A stretch of DNA of 64,000 nt from JADZAI01 sp964390465 (lineage in GTDB: Bacteria; Pseudomonadota; Alphaproteobacteria; Micropepsales; Micropepsaceae). The stretch spans positions 186,001 through 250,000 of the forward strand of contig CAYMIJ010000003.1 of assembly GCA_964390465.1 (NCBI GenBank). The letters run 5' to 3'. The notes beneath the pieces are model-generated. The model made no database searches. It was not told where the DNA came from and saw only the letters and a program-made list of their open reading frames with translations. Each line of letters opens with the position of its first letter. The first letter of the stretch is position 1. Shown piece by piece: positions 16,180-24,873 of this stretch. A program made the position numbers and the translations under genes.

Positions 16180-16755
16180 GCCCATCCATAACATACGCAG
16201 GTTGAGCCGCAGGGGCGTCACTGGATGGCGCATGTCCACGATGGTGGCAGGCAGATAGGCCGGAAGTTCCGCCTCGCGCTGATGGCGCTGGGCGCTCCAT
16301 AGACGGCGCGCCTCAGCGAGGCGTGCTCTGTCATTTGTGGCGAGCGCTGCGGCACAGGCAACGGCCATCGCATCATTCGCGCCGCCACACAGACGCACCG
16401 CCAGCGTCATCACCAGACGCTGACACTGTTCAGGTGCGCCGCCTTCATGGGCATCAATAATGGCGATGAGCGCATCTGGCGGCACAGGCAGCACAGCCAG
16501 TTGCGTGAGGACCGGATGTCCGCGCGGGGCGTCAGGCAATTTCGACAGAGCATCACGCCACCACTGATAGCGCATGGCGCGGATCAGTGGTTCACGCGCG
16601 GCATCCGTGATGTGTGCCAGTTCAGAATCCAGCGCGTAAAGCGCATAGAGGTGTCCTCGCACGGCTTCCGGCGCAAACAGGCTGGCGATGAAGCGCGGGT
16701 GATGTGCCGCCTTCACGAGGTCAGCACAATGATCGGCTGTGGTGCGTTCACCCAT
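16162..16755 (-). CDS. Short squalene/phytoene-synthase-like protein
   Basis: 197 residues. The N-terminal part R-F-I-A-S-L-F-A-P-E-x-x-R-x-x-L-Y-A-L-Y-A-L-D-S-E-L and the R-Y-Q-W-W-R-D-A-L block match the alphaproteobacterial squalene/phytoene-synthase-like family related to mitochondrial NDUFAF6. That family usually sits near secDF and lacks prenyl-synthase activity evidence. The usual length is about 270 residues; here much of the middle helical region is absent while the ending L-R-G-R-F is kept. The Asp-rich D-D-x-x-D motif of true synthases is missing. A terminator at 16757-16789 lies immediately upstream, so it may be weakly expressed or have its own promoter. Confidence 0.6.
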   Translation of the reverse strand: MGERTTADHCADLVKAAHHPRFIASLFAPEAVRGHLYALYALDSELAHITDAAREPLIRAMRYQWWRDALSKLPDAPRGHPVLTQLAVLPVPPDALIAIIDAHEGGAPEQCQRLVMTLAVRLCGGANDAMAVACAAALATNDRARLAEARRLWSAQRHQREAELPAYLPATIVDMRHPVTPLRLNLRMLWMGLRGRF

Positions 16756-16756
16756 T

Positions 16757-16789
16757 CAACAAAACGGGCCGCCCTTACCGGACGGCCCG
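16757..16789 (-). terminator. Rho-independent terminator after the yajC-secD operon
   Basis: On the minus strand, CGGGCCG and CGGCCCG (16783-16789 with 16765-16771) form a 7-bp all-GC stem with an 11-base loop, followed by TTTTGTT. It lies after the urate-hydroxylase-like membrane gene and before the squalene/phytoene-synthase-like gene, marking the likely end of the yajC transcript. Confidence 0.6.
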
Positions 16790-16809
16790 CCTTTCATGAT
16801 CCGCGCCCC

Positions 16810-17454
16810 TTAGAGGCCGGAATTGCCGAAGTTCACGCCGCCGCCGGTCATGGCGAGCAGCATCGGCACGGACAGCAGCATGTTGGTGCGCGAGAACAGC
16901 ATCGCCGTACGCGCGGCCTTGTCCTTGGCCGGCTGGGCCAGGTCAGGATAGCGGTTGTCGATGTTCAGCGCCTTCTGCTGGTTCGGCCAGATGATGAACC
17001 AGACATTGAACCACATGATGATGCCGAGCCACATGCCGGTGCCAATAAAGAAGCTGGACGGGTCAAAGCCATTGATGAAGCCAAGCGCCAGGGCATCGTG
17101 CATATAACCGCGCAGCCACGAAACCACGAGGCCGGTGAAGATGGTCGCCATCGCGCCCCAGCGGAACCACCACAAAGCCTGCGGGGCAATGAATTTCGAA
17201 ACCGCAGGCTTCTGGTCCACCGGGATCTTCGGCATCTGGACCATCTGCGTGAAGTTGAAATAATAAAGATGGCCGATCCACATGATGCCCGAAAGCACAT
17301 GCAGCCACACGAACAGCCAGGCCCAGACCGACTTGTCGCCAAACACCAGCCCAGCATCAACCTTGCCAAGCGTGATGACCAGAACCAGCAGGACGAGCGC
17401 AAGCACAAAGCCTGCCCCCAGCGTGCGATAGAGATTTGTCAGAACAGCCGCCAT
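16810..17454 (-). CDS. Membrane protein of the urate-hydroxylase PuuD N-terminal family
   Basis: 214 residues from the ATG at 17454, preceded by GGGGAAGG; an upstream extension to 17514 would overlap secD. About five transmembrane segments are visible (near residues 10-30, 40-62, 95-115, 133-158 and 190-207). The pattern V-W-L-H-V-L-S-G-I-M-W-I-G-H-L-Y-Y-F-N-F, with paired histidines, and W-F-N-V-W-F-I-I-W-P-N-Q match the urate-oxidase N-terminal membrane domain. True PuuD is about twice as long and carries a C-terminal cytochrome c, which is absent here, so urate oxidation is not implied. It occupies the place where secF is expected, 20 bases after secD. Confidence 0.7.
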   Translation of the reverse strand: MAAVLTNLYRTLGAGFVLALVLLVLVITLGKVDAGLVFGDKSVWAWLFVWLHVLSGIMWIGHLYYFNFTQMVQMPKIPVDQKPAVSKFIAPQALWWFRWGAMATIFTGLVVSWLRGYMHDALALGFINGFDPSSFFIGTGMWLGIIMWFNVWFIIWPNQQKALNIDNRYPDLAQPAKDKAARTAMLFSRTNMLLSVPMLLAMTGGGVNFGNSGL

Positions 17455-17474
17455 AGCCTTCCCCCTTTTTGAAA

Positions 17475-19085
17475 TCAGATCGGCAGAACTTTGGGCCGAC
17501 GCCAGCGATACCATGAGACGATCATGATGCGCGTGAGCAGCACCGCAGTAAACATCGAAACGATGATGCCGATGCCCAGAGTGACGGCGAAGCCGCGCAC
17601 CGGACCCGAGCCGAAATAGAACATGATCGCGCAGGCGATGAGCTGCGTGATGTTGGCGTCGAAAATCGCATTGTTCGAGCCGGAGAAGCCGCCTGCCAGC
17701 GAACTGGCCGCCGCCTTGCCCAGCGCGCGTTCTTCACGCATGCGTTCATAGAACAGCACGTTGGCGTCGATCGTCATGCCGATGGAGAGGATGAGACCCG
17801 CAATACCCGGCAGGGTCAGCGTCGCACCCATCATCGTCATGATCGCTATGGTGATGATCAGATTGAGCGTCAGGCCCACCACGGCAAAGAAGCCGAACAG
17901 GCCATAGGCCGCGAGCATCAGCAGAATGGTCAGGAGAATGCCGACCATGGCCGAAGTCGTGCCCGCCTTGATGGAGTCAAGGCCAAGCTCGGCGCCGACC
18001 GTGCGTTCTTCCACCACATTCAGCGGCGCAGGCAGCGCGCCCGCCCGCAGAAGAATGGCGAGGTTGTTGGCACTTTCCACCGTGAAGTCGCCCGTGATCT
18101 GACCCGTGCCACCAACGATCGGCGAGATGATCTGCGGCGCGGTGATGACCACGCCATCCAGCACGATGGCGAAACGCCGCCCGACATTGGCCGTGGTCGC
18201 ATCACCGAAACGGCGTGCGCCCTGCGCGTCGAACTCAAACGAGACGACCGGGCGGCCGCTGCGCTGGTCGAATGTCTGCTGTGCGTTGGTAAGGTTTTCA
18301 CCCGTGACGACGATGCGCTTTTCAACCACCAGCGGAAACTGCTGGCCGCCGCGCGTTTCATAAAGCAGCTCAGTACCCGCCGGGATATTGCCCGATGCCG
18401 CCGCCTGAACGTCGGCGGTTTCATCGACCATGCGGAAGGTCATCTTCGCGGTCTTGCCGATCAGCGCTTTCAGGCGCGCGGGATCATCAAGACCCGGCAC
18501 CTGTACCAGAATGCGGTCAGCGCCCTGCTGCTGGATGGTCGGTTCCTTGGTGCCCAGCTCGTCGATGCGGCGGCGCACGATCTCGATGGACTGGCCCATG
18601 GTCTGCACGGCGTAGTGCTTGCGCGCGCCCTCGGTCATCTTGAAGGTGAAAGTCCCGTCAGCGCCGGGCGTGAAGTCGTAATTGTTAGCCCCGCCGCCCA
18701 GCAGGCCGCCATCGACCGGAGAGACCAGCGCTTTCAACTTTTCGCCTGCCGCTGCGATCTTATCAGCGTCACGCACCTTCACGATGACCGTATCGCCACC
18801 CTGCACCGCAAGGCCGGTATAGCCGATATCCACATCGCGCAATGACTGACGGATCTCGTCCTTCATCGCGTCGAGCTTTTCCGTCATCACGGCGTTGATG
18901 TCGATTTCGAGCAGAAGGTGCGAGCCGCCCTGAAGGTCCAGACCAAGGCTGAGCGTGTTCTTCGGCATCCAGCCAGGCATCTGATCGCGCACCGATTGTG
19001 GCAGCACATTGGGCAGCGCCACCATCAGCGCGGCCACACAAACCGCGATGCTGACCCAGATCGTCCAGCGCGAATAGGCGATCAT
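17475..19085 (-). CDS. secD: Protein translocase subunit SecD
   Basis: 536 residues. SecD uses the proton-motive force to pull preproteins out of the SecYEG channel on the periplasmic side. It has one N-terminal transmembrane helix (about residues 7-27), the D-L-Q-G-G-S-H-L-L-L-E motif, a large periplasmic P1 domain, and C-terminal RND-type membrane helices with the G-M-T-I-D-A-N-V-L-F-Y-E-R block. It ends shortly after the last helix, so it is not a SecDF fusion. Its ATG overlaps the yajC stop by one base. The gene that normally follows, secF, is not in this window. Confidence 0.96.
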   Translation of the reverse strand: MIAYSRWTIWVSIAVCVAALMVALPNVLPQSVRDQMPGWMPKNTLSLGLDLQGGSHLLLEIDINAVMTEKLDAMKDEIRQSLRDVDIGYTGLAVQGGDTVIVKVRDADKIAAAGEKLKALVSPVDGGLLGGGANNYDFTPGADGTFTFKMTEGARKHYAVQTMGQSIEIVRRRIDELGTKEPTIQQQGADRILVQVPGLDDPARLKALIGKTAKMTFRMVDETADVQAAASGNIPAGTELLYETRGGQQFPLVVEKRIVVTGENLTNAQQTFDQRSGRPVVSFEFDAQGARRFGDATTANVGRRFAIVLDGVVITAPQIISPIVGGTGQITGDFTVESANNLAILLRAGALPAPLNVVEERTVGAELGLDSIKAGTTSAMVGILLTILLMLAAYGLFGFFAVVGLTLNLIITIAIMTMMGATLTLPGIAGLILSIGMTIDANVLFYERMREERALGKAAASSLAGGFSGSNNAIFDANITQLIACAIMFYFGSGPVRGFAVTLGIGIIVSMFTAVLLTRIMIVSWYRWRRPKVLPI

Positions 19086-19408
19086 CAGGCCTGATCCTTG
19101 CCGCTCACGGCGGAAATGGAGGAGCGTACCACACGCACTTCCACGCCCTTCGAGAGTTCAATGGTGACTTCATCGGTCGTGTCGGAAACCTTCACCACCT
19201 TACCGATCAGCCCGCCACCCGTGATGACCTCGTCGCCCTTTTTCAGGGCCGCCAGCATGGCGCGATGCGCTGCCAGACGCTTCTGCTGCGGGCGGATCAT
19301 CATGAAGTACATGATGACGAAAATGAGCACGAACGGGACAAACTGAATCAGCATGCCGGCAGCGCCGGGATCGCCCGCGCCCTGTGCATATGCCGGGGTG
19401 ATGAACAT
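19085..19408 (-). CDS. yajC: Preprotein translocase subunit YajC
   Basis: 107 residues. A single transmembrane helix (about residues 20-38) ends in the family hallmark Y-F-M-M-I-R-P-Q-Q-K-R. The cytoplasmic domain follows, with L-K-K-G-D-E-V-I-T-G-G-G-L-I-G-K-V. YajC associates with SecDF and the SecYEG holotranslocon. It is the first gene of the leftward operon yajC-secD-(PuuD-like), with a promoter candidate at 19474-19501. The TGATG junction couples it to secD. Confidence 0.95.
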   Translation of the reverse strand: MFITPAYAQGAGDPGAAGMLIQFVPFVLIFVIMYFMMIRPQQKRLAAHRAMLAALKKGDEVITGGGLIGKVVKVSDTTDEVTIELSKGVEVRVVRSSISAVSGKDQA

Positions 19409-19473
19409 TCAAAAACTCCGCCAAATTAAACGTCATGGGGGCGCACGACGCACGCCCTTCCAAACCGGGCCGG

Positions 19474-19501
19474 ACTATAGCCAACAGCCCGGCTTTTTCA
19501 A
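19474..19501 (-). promoter_or_regulatory. Promoter candidate for yajC-secD
   Basis: On the minus strand, TTGAAA (19496-19501, 5 of 6 to the sigma-70 consensus), a 16-base spacer and TATAGT (19474-19479, 5 of 6) sit about 65 bases before the yajC ATG. This is one of the two best-looking vegetative promoters in the window and shares the 149-base gap with the divergent DUF815 gene. Confidence 0.5.
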
Positions 19502-19557
19502 ACGATGATATGGGCTTATAGCTGGCCGTTCAGACGCATAAAGGCCCTGAAACGATC

Positions 19558-20412
19558 ATGGATTCCCACACCCAGGAACTGCTGGAACGCATCGCACGGG
19601 CGCTGGAGGCGCGCCTGACGATATCGCCCCCGCCATGCTTCGGGGGGGCCGAGGCGTTTGTGTGGGAGGCCGAAAGCCTGAGCCTCACGCCGGTTGCCCA
19701 GGTGGCCGCCATTCCGCTGAGCCTGCTGAAAGGCGTGGGGCATGTCAGCGCGCAATTGCTGGAGAACACGCACCGTTTCGCCAACGGTCTGCCCGCCAAC
19801 AACACCCTGCTGTGGGGCGCGCGCGGCATGGGCAAAAGCGCCCTTGTGAAGGCTGTCCATGTCGAGGTGCGACGGACATGTCCCAACCGGCTGATCCTTG
19901 TGGAAATCCACCGCGAGGATATCGCCACCCTGCCCGTTCTGCTGCGGCATCTGCGCACCGCAGGCGATATGCGCTTCATCGTGTTCTGCGATGATCTGTC
20001 ATTCGAGGCCGAGGACCAGAGCTATAAATCGCTGAAGGCGGTTCTGGACGGCGGCATTGAAGGCCGCCCCGCCAATGTCGTGTTCTATGCGACGTCCAAC
20101 CGCCGCCATCTTCTGCCGCGCGACATGATGGAGAACGAGCGTTCCAGCGCCATCAATCCGCATGAGGCGGTAGAGGAAAAGGTTTCGCTGTCAGACCGCT
20201 TCGGCCTGTGGCTGGGTTTTCACAAATGCAGCCAGAGCGACTATCTGGAGATGTGCCGCAGCTATGCCGCGCATTTCAGCCTTGCAGATGGGCCCACGAT
20301 GGAAGCCGCCGCGCTGGAATGGGCCGCAACGCGCGGTAGCCGTTCAGGCCGCGTCGCCTGGCAGTTCATTCAGGATTTTGCGGGCCGCAGCGGCAAAACG
20401 CTTCAGAGTTAG
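19558..20412 (+). CDS. DUF815 family AAA ATPase
   Basis: 284 residues. Walker A G-A-R-G-M-G-K-S is at residues 87-94 and Walker B F-I-V-F-C-D-D-L-S-F near 140-149. The sensor-like F-Y-A-T-S-N-R-R-H-L-L-P-R segment and the S-D-R-F-G-L-W-L-G-F block are typical of the DUF815 family, a widespread and uncharacterised AAA group. In alphaproteobacteria it commonly lies divergent from yajC, as here. No partner or substrate is established. The stop codon overlaps that of the convergent ppx by 4 bases. Confidence 0.9.
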   Translation: MDSHTQELLERIARALEARLTISPPPCFGGAEAFVWEAESLSLTPVAQVAAIPLSLLKGVGHVSAQLLENTHRFANGLPANNTLLWGARGMGKSALVKAVHVEVRRTCPNRLILVEIHREDIATLPVLLRHLRTAGDMRFIVFCDDLSFEAEDQSYKSLKAVLDGGIEGRPANVVFYATSNRRHLLPRDMMENERSSAINPHEAVEEKVSLSDRFGLWLGFHKCSQSDYLEMCRSYAAHFSLADGPTMEAAALEWAATRGSRSGRVAWQFIQDFAGRSGKTLQS

Positions 20413-21872
20413 CCTGCGACAACGGCGACGCGTGCTTCACGGCCAAACGAGGTGGCGAGGTCTTCCAGCCGCTTGTCCACCGTTTCGCCCCGCGCATCGG
20501 CATGTGACTTCGCAATACGCAGGGTCAGTGTGCCGGGTGTCAGGCTGAGCGTGAAATACGTGCCAACACCGCTTGCCATGCCGGACAGCGCATAGGCCAG
20601 ACGCAGCGCCCGCCCAAGGCGTTCAGCGCCCAGCGCGAAATCCAAGCCGACAAGACGTTCCACCGGATCAATACGGTGATCCTGTGCCTCGCCGCCATAA
20701 CGGTGCCAGAGCGTGAGCGCGAGGAAGCCACGCGCCCGATGGCGGATACCGGCGATCTGCGCCTGAAGCATATAATTGAACGAAATCTCGGCACGGTGAT
20801 CGGGATGCTGGCGCCAGGCCGAATCCGAGAGCTGGCAGGCCGCCGTGCGCCAGCGCATCTGTTCGGGCGTGTCGCCGGCAAACAAAGGCGCGATGAAGGC
20901 TTCGAGGTCTTTCACATAAGCCTTGCGCCGCCCGAAGCGTTCGGCCGTGTCGCCCGCTGTTTCGAACAGCGGATCGCGCGCCTTCAAGGTTTTGGTCAAT
21001 GCCTGATACAGCACCCCCTCGCGCACACCGAAGGCAGATACGATGACGCGCTCTAGCTGCCCGGCGCGCATCAGACGATCAAGCACCAGCGCGCCGAAGG
21101 GCAGCGACTCCACACGGCGCTTGGGCACATCGGCCATGCGTTCCAGTGTTTTCTCGCTTTGCGCCATGACAAACTCGCAGATGCGCAGAACTTCAGGGCG
21201 GCTCATCTCGTAGCCATGCAGCACAGGCAGCGGATAGCCGGTGCGCGACATATGCAGCTTGGCGATGTTACGCCACACGCCGCCCACCGCATAAAGCGCC
21301 TTGCCCTTATAGGAGACGATTTCGGCGTGACGTGACAGGCGTTCATCAACGATCGCGCGGGCCCGGTCGAGCTTGCCTTCGCAAATGTCGATGAGGCGCA
21401 GCGGCCCGAATGGCAGGGTTGCCCCGCCGCCGAGCATGCCATCTTTCACGGTGGTGAGCTCCAGCGAGCCGCCGCCGAGATCACCGACCAGACCATCAGC
21501 ATCCGGCAGGCCGCAGATCACGCCCCACGCCGCAAGCTGAGCTTCCTGTTCACCGGTGAGCACCTGGACATCAACGCCCAGCACATCAGAGGCGCGGCGC
21601 ACGAAGTCCGGCCCGTTGCTGGCATCGCGCGCCGCCGCTGTGGCAACCGCCACCAGTTTTTTCACCTGCATCTCAGAGCTGATAAGACGGAAGCGGCGCA
21701 AAGCCGCCAGCGCCAGCTTCATGCCGTCAAGGTCAAGCCGCCCGCTCGACACCATGTTGCGGCCAATCGCGCAGATGGATTTTTCGTTGAACAGCGTGAC
21801 GGGATTGCGCGCCGCAGACTCGAACACGACGAGACGCACAGAATTGGAGCCGATATCGATCACGCCGAACAT
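20409..21872 (-). CDS. ppx: Exopolyphosphatase / guanosine pentaphosphate phosphatase family
   Basis: 487 residues. The phosphate-1 motif G-V-I-D-I-G-S-N-S-V-R-L opens the protein, and D-L-G-G-G-S-L-E-L (phosphate-2) lies near residues 132-140. A long C-terminal helical/HD-like part follows, as in full-length Ppx rather than short GppA-like forms. It degrades polyphosphate from the chain end and may also convert pppGpp to ppGpp. It lies 41 bases downstream of ppk in the same direction, so synthesis and breakdown of polyphosphate are encoded side by side. Confidence 0.92.
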   Translation of the reverse strand: MFGVIDIGSNSVRLVVFESAARNPVTLFNEKSICAIGRNMVSSGRLDLDGMKLALAALRRFRLISSEMQVKKLVAVATAAARDASNGPDFVRRASDVLGVDVQVLTGEQEAQLAAWGVICGLPDADGLVGDLGGGSLELTTVKDGMLGGGATLPFGPLRLIDICEGKLDRARAIVDERLSRHAEIVSYKGKALYAVGGVWRNIAKLHMSRTGYPLPVLHGYEMSRPEVLRICEFVMAQSEKTLERMADVPKRRVESLPFGALVLDRLMRAGQLERVIVSAFGVREGVLYQALTKTLKARDPLFETAGDTAERFGRRKAYVKDLEAFIAPLFAGDTPEQMRWRTAACQLSDSAWRQHPDHRAEISFNYMLQAQIAGIRHRARGFLALTLWHRYGGEAQDHRIDPVERLVGLDFALGAERLGRALRLAYALSGMASGVGTYFTLSLTPGTLTLRIAKSHADARGETVDKRLEDLATSFGREARVAVVAG

Positions 21873-21913
21873 GCGCGTTCGCTATCATAACTCGCCTGCC
21901 GCGATAAGCCGGT

Positions 21914-24139
21914 TCAGCCGATCTTTTTCAGGCCCACCGGCACTTTGGGCGGTGTATCGAACTTCAGTGACTTGCCGCGCCCCGACAGGCTTGGATTGGT
22001 CATGAAATACTCATGCGCGCTGAACGCGTCGGGCCGGTCGCTGCCCGGCGCGCGGGCATAGCTGCCATCAGGTTTGAGCAGCCAGCTCTGCGCCTCGTCC
22101 CTGACCGTCGCCGACATGATCTGATCGAGCACCTGCTGATGGACGGTCGGGTTTTCAACCGGTGCCAGAACCTCGACACGGCGGTCGAGATTGCGCGGCA
22201 TCCAGTCTGCCGAGGAGATGTAGAGCAGCGCCTTGGGCGATGGCAGGGCATGACCGTTGCCGAACGCCATGACGCGGCCATGTTCAAGGAAGCGCCCCAC
22301 CACCGACTTCACCGTAATGTTTTCCGACAGGCCCGGCACGCCCGGACGCAGACAGCAGATGCCGCGCACGATGAGGGTGATGACAACGCCTGCCTGTGAC
22401 GCGCGATAAAGCGCATCAATCACCGTGGCATCGACCAGCGAATTCATCTTGGCCCAGATCGCCGCCGGGTGCCCTTCTTTCGCGTGGGCGATTTCCGCTT
22501 CGATATTTTCCACCAGCCTGCGCTTGAGGGTGAGCGGCGCGATGGCAAGCTTTTCCAGTTTGCCGGGTTCCGCATAGCCGGTGATGAAATTGAACACCTG
22601 ACCGGCATCGCGCCCCAAAGCGGCATCGCACGAGAACAGTGACAGGTCGGTATAAACCTTCGCGGTATGGGGATGATAATTGCCGGTGCCGATATGCACA
22701 TACGAGCGCAGATGCCCGCCCGCTTCGCGCCGCACCACCAGCGAGAGCTTGCCGTGGGTTTTCAGTTCGATGAAGCCATAGACAACCTGCGCGCCCGCGC
22801 GCTCCAGATCGCGCGCCAGCTTGATGTTGGCGGCTTCATCAAAGCGGGCTTTCAGCTCAACCACCGCCGTAACCGACTTGCCTGCCTCTGCCGCTTCAAC
22901 CAGCGCCTTCACAATGGGGCTGTCGGCTGAGGTGCGATAGAGCGTCTGCTTGATCGCCACAACGTCGGGGTCTGCCGCTGCCTGACGCAGGAACTGCACG
23001 ACCACATCGAAACTTTCAAACGGGTGATGAACAACCAGATCCTTGCTGCGGATGGCGGCGAAACAGTCGCCGCCCGCATCGCGGATGCGTTCCGGAAAAC
23101 GCGCATGATAGGGCGTGAACTTCAGGTCGGGTCGCTCGTCGATGATGAGCTGTTTGAGATCAACCAGCCCAACCATGCCATCGGTGATCATCGGCGAGCG
23201 TGTATCGAGGCCCATTTCGTCCAGAATGAAATCGCGCAGATCCTGCGGCATGGAGGCCGACAGTTTCAGCCGGATGACGACGCCCCGGCGACGGCGCTTC
23301 AGGGCGGTTTCAAACTGGCGCACGAGGTCTTCGGCTTCTTCTTCCAGCTCCATGTCGCTGTCGCGGATGATGCGGAAGGTGCCGGAGCTGACCACCTCAA
23401 AGCCAGGAAACAGTTTTTCACTGAACAGGAGCGCGGCTTCTTCGATGGGCACAAACCGCACATGAGGCAATGTGCGGCGCTTGGCCTTCATGTCGGGCAG
23501 GCGGATGAAGCGATCCACCAGCGGCGGCAGCGGCAGCAGCGCCTTGCGCATCAGGCCATCCTTGCGGCGGCGCAGTTGCAGCGCCATGGCGATGCCGAAA
23601 TTGGGAATGAAGGGAAATGGATGCGCCGGGTCGATGGCCAGCGGCGTCAGCAACGGATAGATCGCGTCCATGAAGCGCCATTCCAGCCAGGCGCGATCCT
23701 CGCCGCTGAGGGCGGCCGCTTCCAGCAATTCGATGCCGTTTTCCGCCAGCTCCTTTTTCAGCGACAGCCAGACGCGCTGCTGTTCAGCCATCAGCTCCAT
23801 CGCGTCTTCGTCGATCTCGGCAAGCTGCTGGGCCGGGGTGAGGCCGTCATCGCTCGGCTCGGTCACGCCCTGCGTGACCATTTCGTGCAATGAGGCGGCG
23901 CGCACCATGTAGAACTCGTCGAGATTGCCCGCCGAGATGGAGACAAAGCGCAGCCGTTCCAGCAGCGGGTGACGCAGATTGCCGGCTTCCGCCAGCACGC
24001 GCGTGTTGAACTGAAGCCATGACAGCTCGCGGTTGATGAACCGTAACGGGCTGTCCATAGCGATGGCTGGCGGATTATCGGTGCGGATGCTGCGGGCGGA
24101 ACGCGGGGCTTTTTCCACCCCTGAATGATCACTGGTCAC
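21914..24139 (-). CDS. ppk1: Polyphosphate kinase 1
   Basis: 741 residues from a GTG at 24139; an alternative ATG at 24058 begins nearer the conserved F-I-N-R-E-L-S-W-L-Q-F-N start, and neither has a strong ribosome site. The enzyme makes polyphosphate reversibly from ATP. The two histidine blocks of the active site are present: L-K-T-H-G-K-L-S-L-V (phospho-histidine) and H-I-G-T-G-N-Y-H-P-H-T-A, followed by V-Y-T-D-L-S-L-F. It belongs to a leftward series with hda upstream and ppx downstream. Confidence 0.95.
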   Translation of the reverse strand: MTSDHSGVEKAPRSARSIRTDNPPAIAMDSPLRFINRELSWLQFNTRVLAEAGNLRHPLLERLRFVSISAGNLDEFYMVRAASLHEMVTQGVTEPSDDGLTPAQQLAEIDEDAMELMAEQQRVWLSLKKELAENGIELLEAAALSGEDRAWLEWRFMDAIYPLLTPLAIDPAHPFPFIPNFGIAMALQLRRRKDGLMRKALLPLPPLVDRFIRLPDMKAKRRTLPHVRFVPIEEAALLFSEKLFPGFEVVSSGTFRIIRDSDMELEEEAEDLVRQFETALKRRRRGVVIRLKLSASMPQDLRDFILDEMGLDTRSPMITDGMVGLVDLKQLIIDERPDLKFTPYHARFPERIRDAGGDCFAAIRSKDLVVHHPFESFDVVVQFLRQAAADPDVVAIKQTLYRTSADSPIVKALVEAAEAGKSVTAVVELKARFDEAANIKLARDLERAGAQVVYGFIELKTHGKLSLVVRREAGGHLRSYVHIGTGNYHPHTAKVYTDLSLFSCDAALGRDAGQVFNFITGYAEPGKLEKLAIAPLTLKRRLVENIEAEIAHAKEGHPAAIWAKMNSLVDATVIDALYRASQAGVVITLIVRGICCLRPGVPGLSENITVKSVVGRFLEHGRVMAFGNGHALPSPKALLYISSADWMPRNLDRRVEVLAPVENPTVHQQVLDQIMSATVRDEAQSWLLKPDGSYARAPGSDRPDAFSAHEYFMTNPSLSGRGKSLKFDTPPKVPVGLKKIG

Positions 24140-24216
24140 TGAAACGGCCTGATTTGGAAATCGGTGCGAGTGTGCCCTGCCCGCCGCGCGGATTCCAGTG
24201 CGGGCTTCTGACGTTT

Positions 24217-24873
24217 TTATGACGTCTGGGCGGGATCAGACAGGATATCGGCGGCCATGCGCGTGTCGATGCGCCGCTTGAGGGCGAGCGAGCGGGCATC
24301 AAGCGCAGCGACGATACGCCCCGCCGCCTCCAGCGAGCGGTCCATGCGCGGGGCGAGCCAGCCTGCCACCGCGCTGGCCGTGCGCCGGGCGATCTGCCGA
24401 TCTGCGAAATGTTTCAGCAGCACCGCAAACAAAAGCGCGTCGTCGGGCGGTGGCAGATCGACAGCCACCACAGTGTTGAGCCGGGTGCGCAGATCGGGCA
24501 GCGCCACCGGCCACGCGGCGAGCGGCTGGCGGGCCGTGAACAGGATCGAGCCCTGATTTGTTGTGGCCTCGTTGAAGGCATGGAACAGGGCTTCTTCGGA
24601 TGCGACATTGCCCATCAGCCCATCGGCGTCTTCCACGATCAGGTGCAGCCCACGTTCCGGCCACAATACGGCACCCGATGCCGTGCGGTGCAGGCGGGCC
24701 AGATGTGTCTTGCCGCAGCCCGGCGGGCCGATCAGCGCCAGCATTCCGCCCGGCCATTGCGGCCATGCCTGAAGCCGGGTCAGCGCCGCATGGTTGCTGG
24801 ATGAGACGAAATAGTCGTCTGGTTCAAGCGAGACGCGAGCCGGAAGCGGCAGAACAAGCTGGCGCGATGTCAC
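24217..24873 (-). CDS. hdaA: DnaA-related ATPase, Hda-type regulator of replication initiation
   Basis: 218 residues. A clamp-binding motif, Q-L-V-L-P-L, sits at residues 5-10, as in Hda. Walker A G-P-P-G-C-G-K-T is at 49-56. The rest resembles the DnaA AAA domain without the DNA-binding domain IV. Hda bound to the sliding clamp stimulates ATP hydrolysis by DnaA and so blocks re-initiation. The Walker B segment reads L-I-V-E-D-A-D, with E-D in place of D-D. It overlaps the upstream DUF2066 gene by 4 bases. Confidence 0.85.
   Translation of the reverse strand: MTSRQLVLPLPARVSLEPDDYFVSSSNHAALTRLQAWPQWPGGMLALIGPPGCGKTHLARLHRTASGAVLWPERGLHLIVEDADGLMGNVASEEALFHAFNEATTNQGSILFTARQPLAAWPVALPDLRTRLNTVVAVDLPPPDDALLFAVLLKHFADRQIARRTASAVAGWLAPRMDRSLEAAGRIVAALDARSLALKRRIDTRMAADILSDPAQTS

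Noticed and set aside
17475..17530. Frameshift or truncation at the secD end hiding secF
   Set aside because: SecD ends naturally after its last helix (536 residues), and the next frame is a complete, different protein with its own ribosome site.
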